DNA of 25,483 nucleotides, taken from positions 1-25,483 of IMG/VR virus record IMGVR_UViG_3300049448_000207; one strand, given 5' to 3'. Origin of the DNA: a virus. The first letter of the stretch is position 1. The number at the start of each line of letters is the position of its first letter. The position numbers and the translations under genes were made by a program. Below, in pieces: positions 8,221 through 15,272 of the stretch. The notes under the pieces were generated by a model. The model was not told the DNA's origin. It was given only the letters and a program-made list of their open reading frames with translations, and did no database searches.

Positions 8221-8673
8221 AAAGCTGGCGAAGTTCATGTTGAGGTGCTCGACCAGGAGGAGCATCAGCCCGCCGTAGTCACAGGCGAACGCTGACTCTG
8301 GATCGAGCCCGACCCATTCCCCATCATCGAGCCGCTTGCTTCTGGGGATGAACAGGTCGGAGAAGTACTGGAGGTCATCCTCGTCCAAGACATCGATCAG
8401 CTGTTGGAGCGTCTTAATCCCAACATCGATCTTGGCTGCGGTCTCGGCGTCGTTCCGGGCGATCTCCGCGGCAATGAACTCTTCGGGAGGAAGCCGTTTA
8501 TCGACCTCGGCTCGCCGGCTTTGCGAGCCCCTCACGACCTCGGAGATCTTGGCCAGCGTCGGGGCGGCAAGACGCATGATGCGAGTCATCGCCTTGACCC
8601 CAAGCGCGGGCGGCAGACCCTCGATGCGGTACCTCTGATCCTTGACCGTTACGTCCCTGGTGGGCTGTGGCAT
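8137..8673 (-). CDS. tail assembly chaperone
   Basis: From ATG 8673 the protein has 178 residues: MPQPTRDVTVKDQRYRIEGL, then PPALGVKAMTRIMRL and a mostly helical rest with charged segments (EEFIAAEIARNDAETAAK). The start RYRI..LPP..G pattern matches myophage tail assembly chaperones. Chaperones coat the tape measure while the tube polymerises. The frame is open up to an ATG at 8790, but this would translate through a 13-bp hairpin and tandem 12-mers (GAPF/GAPL repeats), so I prefer 8673. No good ribosome-binding site precedes either one. A palindrome (8678-8697) lies immediately upstream and may control translation. Confidence 0.85.
   Translation of the reverse strand: MPQPTRDVTVKDQRYRIEGLPPALGVKAMTRIMRLAAPTLAKISEVVRGSQSRRAEVDKRLPPEEFIAAEIARNDAETAAKIDVGIKTLQQLIDVLDEDDLQYFSDLFIPRSKRLDDGEWVGLDPESAFACDYGGLMLLLVEHLNMNFASFFTDAASIWKVFKGVPDQSVSRETRATT
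8197..8223 (-). promoter_or_regulatory. programmed -1 frameshift site
   Basis: In the chaperone reading frame the codons AGC TTT TTT ACA lie at 8226-8215, giving a run of six T (8223-8218) on which both tRNA-Phe can re-pair in the -1 frame. Ten bases further on is a weak 4-bp hairpin, CCAG-TAT-CTGG (8207-8197). The -1 frame then stays open to the tape-measure start. The heptamer is C TTT TTT rather than a perfect X XXY YYZ, so the precise slip position is likely but not certain. Confidence 0.7.
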
Positions 8674-8677
8674 ATAG

Positions 8678-8697
8678 GTACCGATATTTATCGGTAC
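8678..8697. promoter_or_regulatory. palindrome upstream of the chaperone start
   Basis: GTACCGATA-TT-TATCGGTAC is a perfect inverted repeat with 9-bp arms, ending 4 nt before the ATG at 8673. As RNA it would form an 8-bp stem with a four-base loop where a ribosome-binding site would be expected. It could equally be a DNA operator. Confidence 0.6.
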
Positions 8698-8724
8698 ATT
8701 ATGGCCCTGAGTGGGCAGCCCAAA

Positions 8725-8772
8725 GGGAGCCCCGAGGGGAGCCCCGAGGGGAGCCCCGAAGGGAGCCCCGAT
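8725..8772. repeat. four tandem 12-mers between tube and chaperone genes
   Basis: GGGAGCCCCGAG (8725-8736) is repeated at 8737-8748, 8749-8760 and 8761-8772, differing only in the last base. A degenerate unit (GGGCAGCCCAAA) lies at 8713-8724. Each unit contains CCCCGAGGGG or GGGGCTCCCC, so the RNA can fold into several alternative stems. Confidence 0.85.
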
Positions 8773-8797
8773 GACCCTACTGCAGGTCATCGGGGCT
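8764..8797. terminator. perfect 13-bp hairpin after the tail tube gene
   Basis: AGCCCCGATGACC (8764-8776) is the exact reverse complement of 8785-8797, with an 8-nt loop. The stem lies about 20 nt downstream of the tail tube stop. No run of U follows on either strand, so it is either an imperfect terminator or an RNA stability/processing element. Confidence 0.55.
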
Positions 8798-8817
8798 AAG
8801 TCTTGCGCTCAGAAGCG

Positions 8818-9249
8818 CTAATTTCCTGCATCAACGCGCGTGATGTCGGTCAGATAGATCTGCCACTCACGCGCGGTCGCGGTTCGATCGAGCGAAATAT
8901 CGGGGGCCTTGATCACGCGGGCCGCCGGACTGAATACGCTCGAGAGGCCATTGCCATCCTTCAACAAGAAGCCCACGACACCCGCGCCATTGGGTGCGTT
9001 TAGGTCTGTCGAGTGTAGGCCCGAGAGGAAGATGTTCATCGAGCTGGACTGCATCAGCTTCACCGTAGCGATGCCGTTCCGGTTGTTTGACTTGGAGCTA
9101 GTGGTCTCACCATCCGTACCCACGACGAATAGGAATGCATCGCTCTCCATCGCCAGGGTGAACCATTCGCCATCCGCGAATCCTGAATCGATGACGAACG
9201 CACCAACGGCCAGCGTCCACTCATTGCTGTCTGTAATTTTGAGAGCCAT
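8818..9249 (-). CDS. tail tube protein, DUF3277-like
   Basis: The length of 143 residues is normal for a myophage tube protein. It shows the features of the DUF3277 group: an early ITDSNEWTLAVGAFVIDSGF, ESDAFLFVVGTDGETTSSKS (about 35-54), the strand IATVKLMQSSSMNIFLSGLH (59-78) and a terminal AREWQIYLTDITRVD. It polymerises as hexameric rings around the tape measure, inside the sheath. The ATG at 9249 is 2 nt after the sheath stop. Tandem 12-mers and a hairpin follow the gene, perhaps protecting or isolating a highly expressed transcript. Confidence 0.88.
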   Translation of the reverse strand: MALKITDSNEWTLAVGAFVIDSGFADGEWFTLAMESDAFLFVVGTDGETTSSKSNNRNGIATVKLMQSSSMNIFLSGLHSTDLNAPNGAGVVGFLLKDGNGLSSVFSPAARVIKAPDISLDRTATAREWQIYLTDITRVDAGN

Positions 9250-9251
9250 GA

Positions 9252-10595
9252 TTAGACCGCCACCCTTCCGGTGATCGTGTGCACCGAGTGAATTCGGGAA
9301 GCCAGCTTCGCCGTGAAATTGATATCTGGCAGATTGCGCGCCAGCTTGTCGGCGTCCGGAACATCGGCAACCTTAGGCCCGGTGCAGACTGGGGCATCAG
9401 CGCCGCCTAACAAGAAGCCACCCTTGACGAAGACGTCGAGGATGCGGAGGATGTTCTGGCAGACCAGGTCGACAGACTTATCGCTGTAAGTCAGCTGGCC
9501 CGTTGCCAACAGGGTGAACACGCCTTCCTGAATCCGGGCATGCATCTCATCACGGCCGGTCACGAGGTCTATGAAGTTGTTGATGCCCTCGAACGTGTAA
9601 CCGGTCTGAGTGATCTCAAGACCCGCGATCGAGACATAGCGATTGACGCATTTGCCCTTGAGTGAGGCGAGCGCCGTGGAGCTGAGGTTCTCCACGGGTA
9701 CACCCGAGAGGGTCGCGAAGTTCCAGGTATCGCCGAAGTGCGGGTCACGTGGGAACCGTTGCCCCATCCAGGCAGCCGCAGCAAACGCGGAGGAATCCGA
9801 GTGGTAAATGCCGAACGTCCGGACGTAGGCGGCGTTCTTCAGCTGAGACGCCAGATCCGTAGTGACGGTTGAATCGAGGGCTGCAGTACCGTTGATGTCA
9901 ACGCCGAACAATTTGATCCGGGCTTCGGCCCAAGCAGCGGCATCCTTCTTAGCGGTATCGCTGGGCGAATCGATGACGAAGCCATACCAAGTATCGTTCG
10001 CCGCCTGGATTGCCGAGAGATCGGCGGCGATATTGGCGTCGGTGCTCGCGTCATCGGCCTTGAGGCCCGAGGTGCTGGGGCTCACTTGTAGCGCACCCAA
10101 GCTTGCGAGGGATCCCGAAGCTGTCACCGTCACCGTGACGAAGGTGCCGCTCGATACAGCGCTCACATCAGCGAGCGCATCAATCGCGGTGGAGATGCCG
10201 GTGCAGACCTCAGCGATCGTCGGCGTAGCATCGCTACTGAATGTCCACGGGATCCCGTTGAGTTCGCCCGAGAAGGTGTTGATGACCGATGAGGTAATGG
10301 CGGGGGTCAGCTTTGTGACCTGCTGCCACGAGTGCTCACGGCGACCGACCACGAAGCTCGAGACACGCGGGGTGCTCGAGACAAACTTGGTCGCCGCTAG
10401 ATACGCGGGCTCGGTCGAGGTGAACCCATCGGTCGTCATGTCCGCCAGCCCCGTGGAGCTGGAGTAAATGCGGAACAGGTCGGTGTTGTGAGTGTGGTAG
10501 GCGGCCACCATGGGCACGCCGAACGCCTCGACATCAACAGACGCCGTATCAATTAGTATATCGCAAGTGACTACGTCGTCTAGACTGGCGCCCAT
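9252..10595 (-). CDS. tail sheath protein, DUF3383-like
   Basis: The protein has 447 residues from ATG 10595. GGGGAG lies 7 nt upstream, whereas an upstream in-frame ATG at 10610 has no ribosome-binding site. Family features are the early F..YSS..G (LFRIYSSSTGLADM), the ATKFVSSTPRVSSFVVGRR segment, the Ser/Thr-rich insertion, and a C-terminal sheath domain with TGRDEMHARIQEGVFTLLAT and FKLA-like INFTAKLASRIHSVHTITGR at the end. It forms the contractile outer tube. Position directly before the tube gene agrees. The ribosome-binding site is partly hidden in a small hairpin (10603-10618). Confidence 0.9.
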   Translation of the reverse strand: MGASLDDVVTCDILIDTASVDVEAFGVPMVAAYHTHNTDLFRIYSSSTGLADMTTDGFTSTEPAYLAATKFVSSTPRVSSFVVGRREHSWQQVTKLTPAITSSVINTFSGELNGIPWTFSSDATPTIAEVCTGISTAIDALADVSAVSSGTFVTVTVTASGSLASLGALQVSPSTSGLKADDASTDANIAADLSAIQAANDTWYGFVIDSPSDTAKKDAAAWAEARIKLFGVDINGTAALDSTVTTDLASQLKNAAYVRTFGIYHSDSSAFAAAAWMGQRFPRDPHFGDTWNFATLSGVPVENLSSTALASLKGKCVNRYVSIAGLEITQTGYTFEGINNFIDLVTGRDEMHARIQEGVFTLLATGQLTYSDKSVDLVCQNILRILDVFVKGGFLLGGADAPVCTGPKVADVPDADKLARNLPDINFTAKLASRIHSVHTITGRVAV

Positions 10596-10602
10596 CTTAG
10601 TG

Positions 10603-10618
10603 CTCCCCATGTAGGGAG
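10603..10618 (-). promoter_or_regulatory. hairpin over the sheath ribosome-binding site
   Basis: In the minus-strand RNA, CUCCC (10618-10614) can pair with GGGAG (10607-10603) across a six-base loop (UACAUG). GGGGAG (10608-10603) is the best ribosome-binding site for the sheath ATG at 10595, so pairing would hide it. The stem is only 5 bp. Confidence 0.4.
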
Positions 10619-10631
10619 TTGATAGAAAGTT

Positions 10632-11198
10632 TCATGGGAAGGTCTCCTCATCGAACGGGGGATGGAGGCCGGTCGAGCTGACCTGGACGGTCTCGATCGA
10701 TCCGGCGTCGAGGGCTCCCATCAGCGAATCCAAAAGGATGTTCACTGTGATGAGCATCGTCTGGACTGAGTCATGTCTATCCGTTTGAGGTGAGGCGACC
10801 TTCATGGGCGGCCCATACTCAGTGCGGGCAAAGCTCATCCCCACCAGATTGAAGGCCTTGCTGGTCTGTGGCAGCCAGAGCGCCATCTCCGCTCGATTCA
10901 AATAGGTGGCGGCTTTGAGGGATGCTCGCTGAGACTGACTCACAACTCTCAACGAGAAGACGCAGACCTTACGGCCGCGAGGTCTTGGGTATGCGGTGCC
11001 CGGGTCAACCTGCACCAGCTCTATGTCAGGGGTGCCCGCTGACTCCAGCGAAAGGGGGCCGTCGAGGATCCCATACGTGAGGGCTGCGCCCCCTCTCACA
11101 TCAGGGCGAGGCTCGTCATCCCAGACGATCCTAAGACCCGTCCATTCTTGCGCCCAATCCTGCAGGGCCTGCTGATATGGCAGGAGCGAGAATGCCAT
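10632..11198 (-). CDS. tail terminator / neck terminator-like protein
   Basis: This 188-residue protein resembles the neck terminator family (gp12-like, LIC_12616-like) of myophages: an N-terminal helix (LLPYQQALQDWAQEWTGLRI), then AALTYGILDGP and strand repeats (RKVCVFSLRVVSQSQRASLK). The C-terminal part carries VQTMLITVNILLDSLM. It should cap the tail and join it to the head. The start is ATG 11198, sharing its A with the TGA of the upstream gene (TGATG); a GTG one codon earlier is possible. AAGGGA lies at a good distance. Position between neck protein and sheath supports the call. Confidence 0.75.
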   Translation of the reverse strand: MAFSLLPYQQALQDWAQEWTGLRIVWDDEPRPDVRGGAALTYGILDGPLSLESAGTPDIELVQVDPGTAYPRPRGRKVCVFSLRVVSQSQRASLKAATYLNRAEMALWLPQTSKAFNLVGMSFARTEYGPPMKVASPQTDRHDSVQTMLITVNILLDSLMGALDAGSIETVQVSSTGLHPPFDEETFP

Positions 11199-11665
11199 CA
11201 CTGTCCCTTCGGGATGGGCTTGGCGGACTCGATCCGGTAAGAGATGTTCTGCCGGAGCTGACCCGTGTCGACGAGGGTGGTGTCGCTACCCTTACGGGCG
11301 ATCGTTGCTGGGCGGTTCGGGGGCTCAAGACTTAGAGCGATGATGCGCTGGACTTCCTTCACACCCCAGATACCGAGAAGCTGGGCTGCTTGCTCAATCT
11401 CGAGCTTCCCCTCGATGACAGCCTTCGCGACCCTCTTGCAGATCTCCTGCACAGGTTGGGCCTCACCGTTCAGCGCCACGTATAGGAATGGACGCGATGG
11501 AATGGTGGCTGTCCCCCAGTGATTCCAACGAGCGACATCGGCCAGTGAGGCGCCGCTACTCGTGCGCTTGGAGTCATTGATGCCGACCATCACGTGCAGG
11601 TCTTTGAGCCCACTGCCCCGAGTGAGCTTTGTCCACAGCGCGCTATTGGTTCGTGTGACTGGCAT
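11198..11665 (-). CDS. neck / tail completion protein (HK97 gp10-like)
   Basis: The 155-residue protein has the signature of the tail-completion group: VMVGINDSKRTSSGASLADV (25-44), the WNHWGTATIPSRPFLYVAL segment (47-65), and near the end LVDTGQLRQNISYRIES. The W(N)..GT..IP.RPF motif and the KG...LVDTG.L..SI pattern are typical. It likely attaches to the connector and receives the tail. The ATG overlaps the TAA of the preceding gene (TAATG, 11667-11663). Confidence 0.8.
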   Translation of the reverse strand: MPVTRTNSALWTKLTRGSGLKDLHVMVGINDSKRTSSGASLADVARWNHWGTATIPSRPFLYVALNGEAQPVQEICKRVAKAVIEGKLEIEQAAQLLGIWGVKEVQRIIALSLEPPNRPATIARKGSDTTLVDTGQLRQNISYRIESAKPIPKGQ

Positions 11666-12036
11666 TAGGTCACCGCCGCGGCCGCCTTCTCCAGAAGAAG
11701 CCCGGCATAATGAAGCGCGGCCGAAGCAGCCTTAAGTCGCTTGCCCATGACCTCGATCTCACGGATCACTTCTGTGAAATCCCGAGTCTCATCGTCGAAT
11801 GCTTTGACCAGGTCTTCGCCAGCCTTGACCTCAAGTGCCGCGGCCGTCACAGCATTCCTGATGCTGGAAATGGCAGCTTTAGCGGCGGCTAGCAGAGCTT
11901 TGACCTCATTGGATACCGGATGGTCGAAGAGGTGCTCAAGAGCGATCGAGGCGTTCTGTTCATCGGCACTTAGAGAACCGCTTCGGGAGAGAGCTTCACG
12001 GATAAGCCGGACAAGAATCAGGACTTGAGTGATCAT
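11665..12036 (-). CDS. unknown helical protein of the neck cluster
   Basis: I do not recognise this 123-residue protein. It is Ala-rich and almost entirely predicted helix, with heptad-like leucines (VIREIEVMGKRLKAASAALH). No membrane segment or enzyme motif is visible. The ATG overlaps the stop of the DUF4054 gene (ATGA, 12036-12033) and its own stop overlaps the neck gene, so it is made with the head-tail joining proteins and probably acts there. Role is inferred from position. Confidence 0.75.
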   Translation of the reverse strand: MITQVLILVRLIREALSRSGSLSADEQNASIALEHLFDHPVSNEVKALLAAAKAAISSIRNAVTAAALEVKAGEDLVKAFDDETRDFTEVIREIEVMGKRLKAASAALHYAGLLLEKAAAAVT

Positions 12037-12323
12037 GTATTCATCATCCTGACTGGCAGGGCGAGCTTCATATCGTCGAAGAGGCTCGAGTAGATGGTGG
12101 CGGCATCGGTCTTGCTGAGCCGGGCCGATAGCCCGAAGGGATGCATGCTCACGAGATGCGCCGCCTTACAGAAGACCCCGGCCTCATAGCGATTCCCCCA
12201 CCGGACGGGATCGCAGAAATAGGTGGCATCCTGCAGGCACGCGGGGATGAGGGTCGGGTTCTCATCATTGGTCTGAGTGAACTCGGGGAACCTCTGCAAA
12301 AAGCTGGCTGTATCGATCGCCAT
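12033..12323 (-). CDS. head-tail connector protein, DUF4054-like
   Basis: The protein has 96 residues. It starts with FLQRFPEFTQTND (8-20), the F...FPEF motif typical of DUF4054, followed by LIPACLQDATYFCDPVRWGN (about 26-45) and CKAAHLVSMHPFGL, in which the AAHL..... segment is also typical. It is a small adaptor between portal and neck. It is slightly shorter than usual family members. The ATG overlaps the upstream stop as TGATG. Confidence 0.8.
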   Translation of the reverse strand: MAIDTASFLQRFPEFTQTNDENPTLIPACLQDATYFCDPVRWGNRYEAGVFCKAAHLVSMHPFGLSARLSKTDAATIYSSLFDDMKLALPVRMMNT

Positions 12324-12766
12324 CAGTTGGCCGCCTCCGCTTGGGTCGATGCCTCGTCTACTGCGATCTGATAAGACCGGTTGATGAGCAGCTCCCTTAC
12401 CTCCGGGTTGCCAGCATCGTTGAGCCAGTTACGGATCTGATCCCTGGACTTACAGATCTGGACGGCTTCACGGATCGTCTCGAGCGATAGTCCAAGAAGA
12501 CTCAACGGGAGTCCCATCGAGAGGTCGTATTGGACTGAGCCAGGCTCGGGCACATGCTCGCGGATACTGAGCAGGCCTTTGGCGAGCCACTTCCGCATCA
12601 GCGGGTTGGTGCGCACCATCTCGAGCGTCTTCGCCGAGACTTGATTAGCGCCAGGTACAACCTCGGTTCCATCAGGGAGGCGAGCCGGAGCCTTGAGGTG
12701 CAGCAGAAGTTCTTGTTTGCCGACCGTGTGGGCCGGAGCCTGCGTTGGCTTCTTTTTCGGGGGCAT
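12323..12766 (-). CDS. Mu gp35-like structural cluster protein
   Basis: From ATG 12766 it has 147 residues; GGAG lies 5-6 nt upstream. A longer frame (to 12820) would run through the hairpin behind the capsid gene and is less likely. The N-terminus is Lys/Pro-rich (MPPKKKPTQAP). LPDGTEVVPGANQVSAKTLE and a C-terminal LSLETIREAVQICKSRDQIR-NWLND..NPEVRELLINR pattern resemble small Mu gp35-like proteins found just after major capsid genes. Function in such clusters is not established; it may be a head-associated protein. Confidence 0.7.
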   Translation of the reverse strand: MPPKKKPTQAPAHTVGKQELLLHLKAPARLPDGTEVVPGANQVSAKTLEMVRTNPLMRKWLAKGLLSIREHVPEPGSVQYDLSMGLPLSLLGLSLETIREAVQICKSRDQIRNWLNDAGNPEVRELLINRSYQIAVDEASTQAEAAN

Positions 12767-12784
12767 AGATCTCCACGTGGAAAC

Positions 12785-12823
12785 GGGGCGCTGGGTATGG
12801 TGCCTGGCACCCCCCAACACCCC
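12785..12823 (-). terminator. structured RNA stem behind the major capsid gene
   Basis: In the minus-strand transcript GGGGUGUUGGG (12823-12813) pairs with CCCAGCGCCCC (12795-12785) over all 11 positions, two of them G-U. An inner hairpin, GGUGC-CAG-GCACC (12811-12799), fills the loop. On the plus strand the two wobble pairs would be A-C mismatches, so the structure belongs to the capsid transcript. Only a short UUU follows, so it may be a weak terminator or an RNA stabiliser. Confidence 0.6.
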
Positions 12824-12847
12824 GCTCTACACTCGCGGCAAGAGCCC

Positions 12848-13852
12848 TTAGGCTATCGCGCCGTCCAGATAGACTACTGCCATCGGTTGCTTCACACGGG
12901 TTCCGGAGAACCGGCTCCACATGAAGACACTGATAGCGAGCCCATCGTTCTGCGGTGGCACGGAGTTCATTTCCATGGGGATCGCCACATCGATGAACTG
13001 CGGGTCATTGTTGTAGAAGACGACTCGTGAGGAGCCCGTGGAGCTAGCGGTCTCAGCGTAGTCCCAGAGGATGATCGCGTCCGTCGACTTAATGTATGGG
13101 TTCGAGTTGAACCAAGCCGTCAGCAAGGACTGGCCCGTGTAATAACCCGTGGTACCGAACAGACTTGAGTCCAGGATGCGGTAGACATCGAAACCCATCA
13201 CACAACGGTTCGGTCTAATCTGGCCCTTGCTGAACTTGACCATGTCAGACATGGCCCCATTCAGATCTTCCAAGACCTTCTGGGCATTGCCTGCATCGAT
13301 CTTGGCCTGGAAGCCGAGCCCACCACTTACGGTGTTGACGCGAACATCTGGGTTATTCAGGAGCCCCGTGGTGGAAAGTGAGGGCTCGCCGATCGCGGCC
13401 GCCTTGTCTTGCAGGTTCTCAATGAACCTACCGGCTGCTCGGGCCTCTTCGGCCTCCAGCTGCAGCCCTGACATTTGCGCCGCCTGCAACTCAGGGAGAT
13501 GAACCTGGTAACCCTGGCCGATCGTCCCGACCCGTTGCGTCCCCTTGCCCATCTGGAGCTTGACCAGCGGGATATCGTCGCCAGAGTTGGCGATGAACTT
13601 GGCTTGTCCAACATAGTCGATGACCTTGATCCCGACCGTGTCACAACCAGCGGGGAAGTTGGTATTGATGGCCATCGCCTGGCGGTACTGATTCGGAGTC
13701 TTCAGCACCTCATAGGGCTGTTGCTCAAGCGCTTCCAGTTGGAGGGCCAGGAACTCACTACCCAGAACGATCGCGGCATCCTTACGGACATCGCCCGAAT
13801 CTTTGCGAGTCAAAGGAAGCTGCTCGAGAACCCTATCGTATTTACTTGCCAT
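12848..13852 (-). CDS. major capsid protein, DUF2184-like
   Basis: This 334-residue protein has the features of DUF2184 capsid proteins: early LGSEFLALQLEALEQQPYEV (30-49), then GCDTVGIKVIDYVGQAKFIA (about 69-88) and the YDYAE-like IILWDYAETA segment. The end PMAVVYLDGAIA fits the HK97-fold capsid P-domain. It makes the icosahedral shell. There is a good ribosome-binding site (AAGGGA, 6 nt before ATG 13852). It lies between cement and connector genes as in Pam3-like phages. A strong RNA stem follows. Confidence 0.88.
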   Translation of the reverse strand: MASKYDRVLEQLPLTRKDSGDVRKDAAIVLGSEFLALQLEALEQQPYEVLKTPNQYRQAMAINTNFPAGCDTVGIKVIDYVGQAKFIANSGDDIPLVKLQMGKGTQRVGTIGQGYQVHLPELQAAQMSGLQLEAEEARAAGRFIENLQDKAAAIGEPSLSTTGLLNNPDVRVNTVSGGLGFQAKIDAGNAQKVLEDLNGAMSDMVKFSKGQIRPNRCVMGFDVYRILDSSLFGTTGYYTGQSLLTAWFNSNPYIKSTDAIILWDYAETASSTGSSRVVFYNNDPQFIDVAIPMEMNSVPPQNDGLAISVFMWSRFSGTRVKQPMAVVYLDGAIA

Positions 13853-13862
13853 GTTGGTTCCC

Positions 13863-14648
13863 TTACTTGCAATCGACCTGGACTATGGCGACCCCGCCGG
13901 CAACGCCGTCGGTGAAATACTTAGCGTTCGGCAGCGCCACACAGGTCGCGGTATCAGCCGACTTACTGAAGCCGCCAAGCTGTGAGGCCCGTGCTCCAGC
14001 TGCGAATCTAACGAAGGCTGGATCACCAGCGGTCACAGCTTCCTCGCACAGCACGAAGAGCCGGCCTTCACGCATGCAGTCGACCATGCCGATCTGATGG
14101 ATGTCGGACTCATGAGCGACGGTGTCGGTGGCGACTCCGAAGGCGAGCGCCGTAACATCGGTACTGGCCTTGGGAAGCCGGACTGCGTAATCCATCGGCC
14201 CGTAGTTGGCTCGCTCATCCAAGACAAGCAGACAACCAGGAGGCACCGAAGAGGCGCCCGCAACTGTCACGGTCTCAGTGAGGGTGCCGGTGCCCGCACT
14301 GTAGGCGCTCGCGAAGTTGCCGGTCTTGCCCTCAATGGTGAACGGGGTATTGGCGCCGGTCGCCTTCACGTAGGCGCCAGCATTGGTGTTGATCGCGCTA
14401 ACCAGACCCGCAGTGATGAGGGCCGTGGTGGTACCGACACCCGCGGTGAACTGGCTCACGATCGGGACACCCGTCACATCGGGAGTGATGGTGACCTTGT
14501 AGACCTGTGAGTCGCTCGCTCCAACGGCGACACTCACAAGCTTATTGGGGACGAAGTAGCCGCTGAGAATCTCGAACTCTGCGTCCGCCACCATCCCGGG
14601 GACACCGACGAGGGGCCGACTAACACTAGTCTGAATGGACATGCTCAT
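13863..14648 (-). CDS. head cement / decoration protein
   Basis: The 261-residue protein starts MSMSIQTSVSRPLVGVPGMV, then DAEFEILSGYF, a pattern shared with structural cement (Gp24-like, DUF2190-like) proteins that stabilise capsids with DUF2184 shells. An internal beta-sandwich-like insertion rich in Thr and Val (TGVPIVSQFTAGVGTTTALI, about 59-78, to 130) may be a decoration domain. The last third (AVTAGDPAFVRFAAG) again matches the cement family. ATG 14648 has AGAGGG 7 nt before it. Adjacent to protease/scaffold upstream and capsid downstream. Confidence 0.75.
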   Translation of the reverse strand: MSMSIQTSVSRPLVGVPGMVADAEFEILSGYFVPNKLVSVAVGASDSQVYKVTITPDVTGVPIVSQFTAGVGTTTALITAGLVSAINTNAGAYVKATGANTPFTIEGKTGNFASAYSAGTGTLTETVTVAGASSVPPGCLLVLDERANYGPMDYAVRLPKASTDVTALAFGVATDTVAHESDIHQIGMVDCMREGRLFVLCEEAVTAGDPAFVRFAAGARASQLGGFSKSADTATCVALPNAKYFTDGVAGGVAIVQVDCK

Positions 14649-14660
14649 AGATTTGCCCTC

Positions 14661-15272
14661 TTACTTTCGGTTCCAGGCTTGGTGTGCGGCCTCGAGCGCC
14701 TTACTGCGCCGGACGTCCGGGGACTCAGGGATCGGATCCTTGCTGTCGGCCTTGGGCACCACCAATTGACCCAGCGCATCGATAGATCCTGCGGGCCGAG
14801 CCAACACAGCCTCGAACGCACCCTCGACCCAACCATCGGACTTGCCGTCACTGCGCTGTCCAACCTTGGTCAAGACAGCCTCACGGATCGCCCGATCGGT
14901 TAGACCGACATGCTTGAAGTCGGGGCCGAGCAAACGCTTTGCTGCAGCGATCAACTCAACCCTCGCATCGATGCGCTGGCTCAGATCCTTCTGGAAGTCT
15001 TGCAGCGCCTTCTCGGCTTGATCGGCTCGGGCCTCAGCGGCGCCCAGCTTTTGCTCGACATCTTTCTGGTCGAGCTTTTGGCCCTGCGGGCTACCCTGCG
15101 GGGTTTCCTGCGGCTTGGTCTGGGCTGCCTGAAGCTGAGCTTGAAGCTCAAGAAGGCGCGCCTCATTGGTCTTCAGCTTTTGCTGCAACTGCTCAATGAG
15201 AGGAGCTACAGCCTCGGAGACCTCATGCTGCGCGGGCTGCGCCGGGTCTAGTTGATCGAACTTGATAAGCAT
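14661..15272 (-). CDS. nested scaffold protein (internal start)
   Basis: Inside the protease gene, in the same frame, the tandem codons ATG ATG (15275-15270) follow AAGGA, placed 4 nt before the first and 7 nt before the second ATG. This would make a separate protein of about 203 residues that starts MLIKFDQLDP. It has a coiled-coil-like Gln/Glu/Leu-rich middle (LIEQLQQKLKTNEARLLELQ) and a basic end. That is the composition of phage scaffolds. Protease genes with scaffold nested at their 3' end are known (lambda C/Nu3). The internal start is inferred from sequence only. Confidence 0.6.
   Translation of the reverse strand: MLIKFDQLDPAQPAQHEVSEAVAPLIEQLQQKLKTNEARLLELQAQLQAAQTKPQETPQGSPQGQKLDQKDVEQKLGAAEARADQAEKALQDFQKDLSQRIDARVELIAAAKRLLGPDFKHVGLTDRAIREAVLTKVGQRSDGKSDGWVEGAFEAVLARPAGSIDALGQLVVPKADSKDPIPESPDVRRSKALEAAHQAWNRK

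Noticed and set aside
8725-8772. CRISPR array (also considered for 15881-15922)
   Set aside because: Units are contiguous 12- or 14-mers without spacers and there are no cas genes.
8674-8790. N-terminal extension of the chaperone from ATG 8790
   Set aside because: It would translate a hairpin and tandem 12-mers, and the family-like sequence begins only at 8673.
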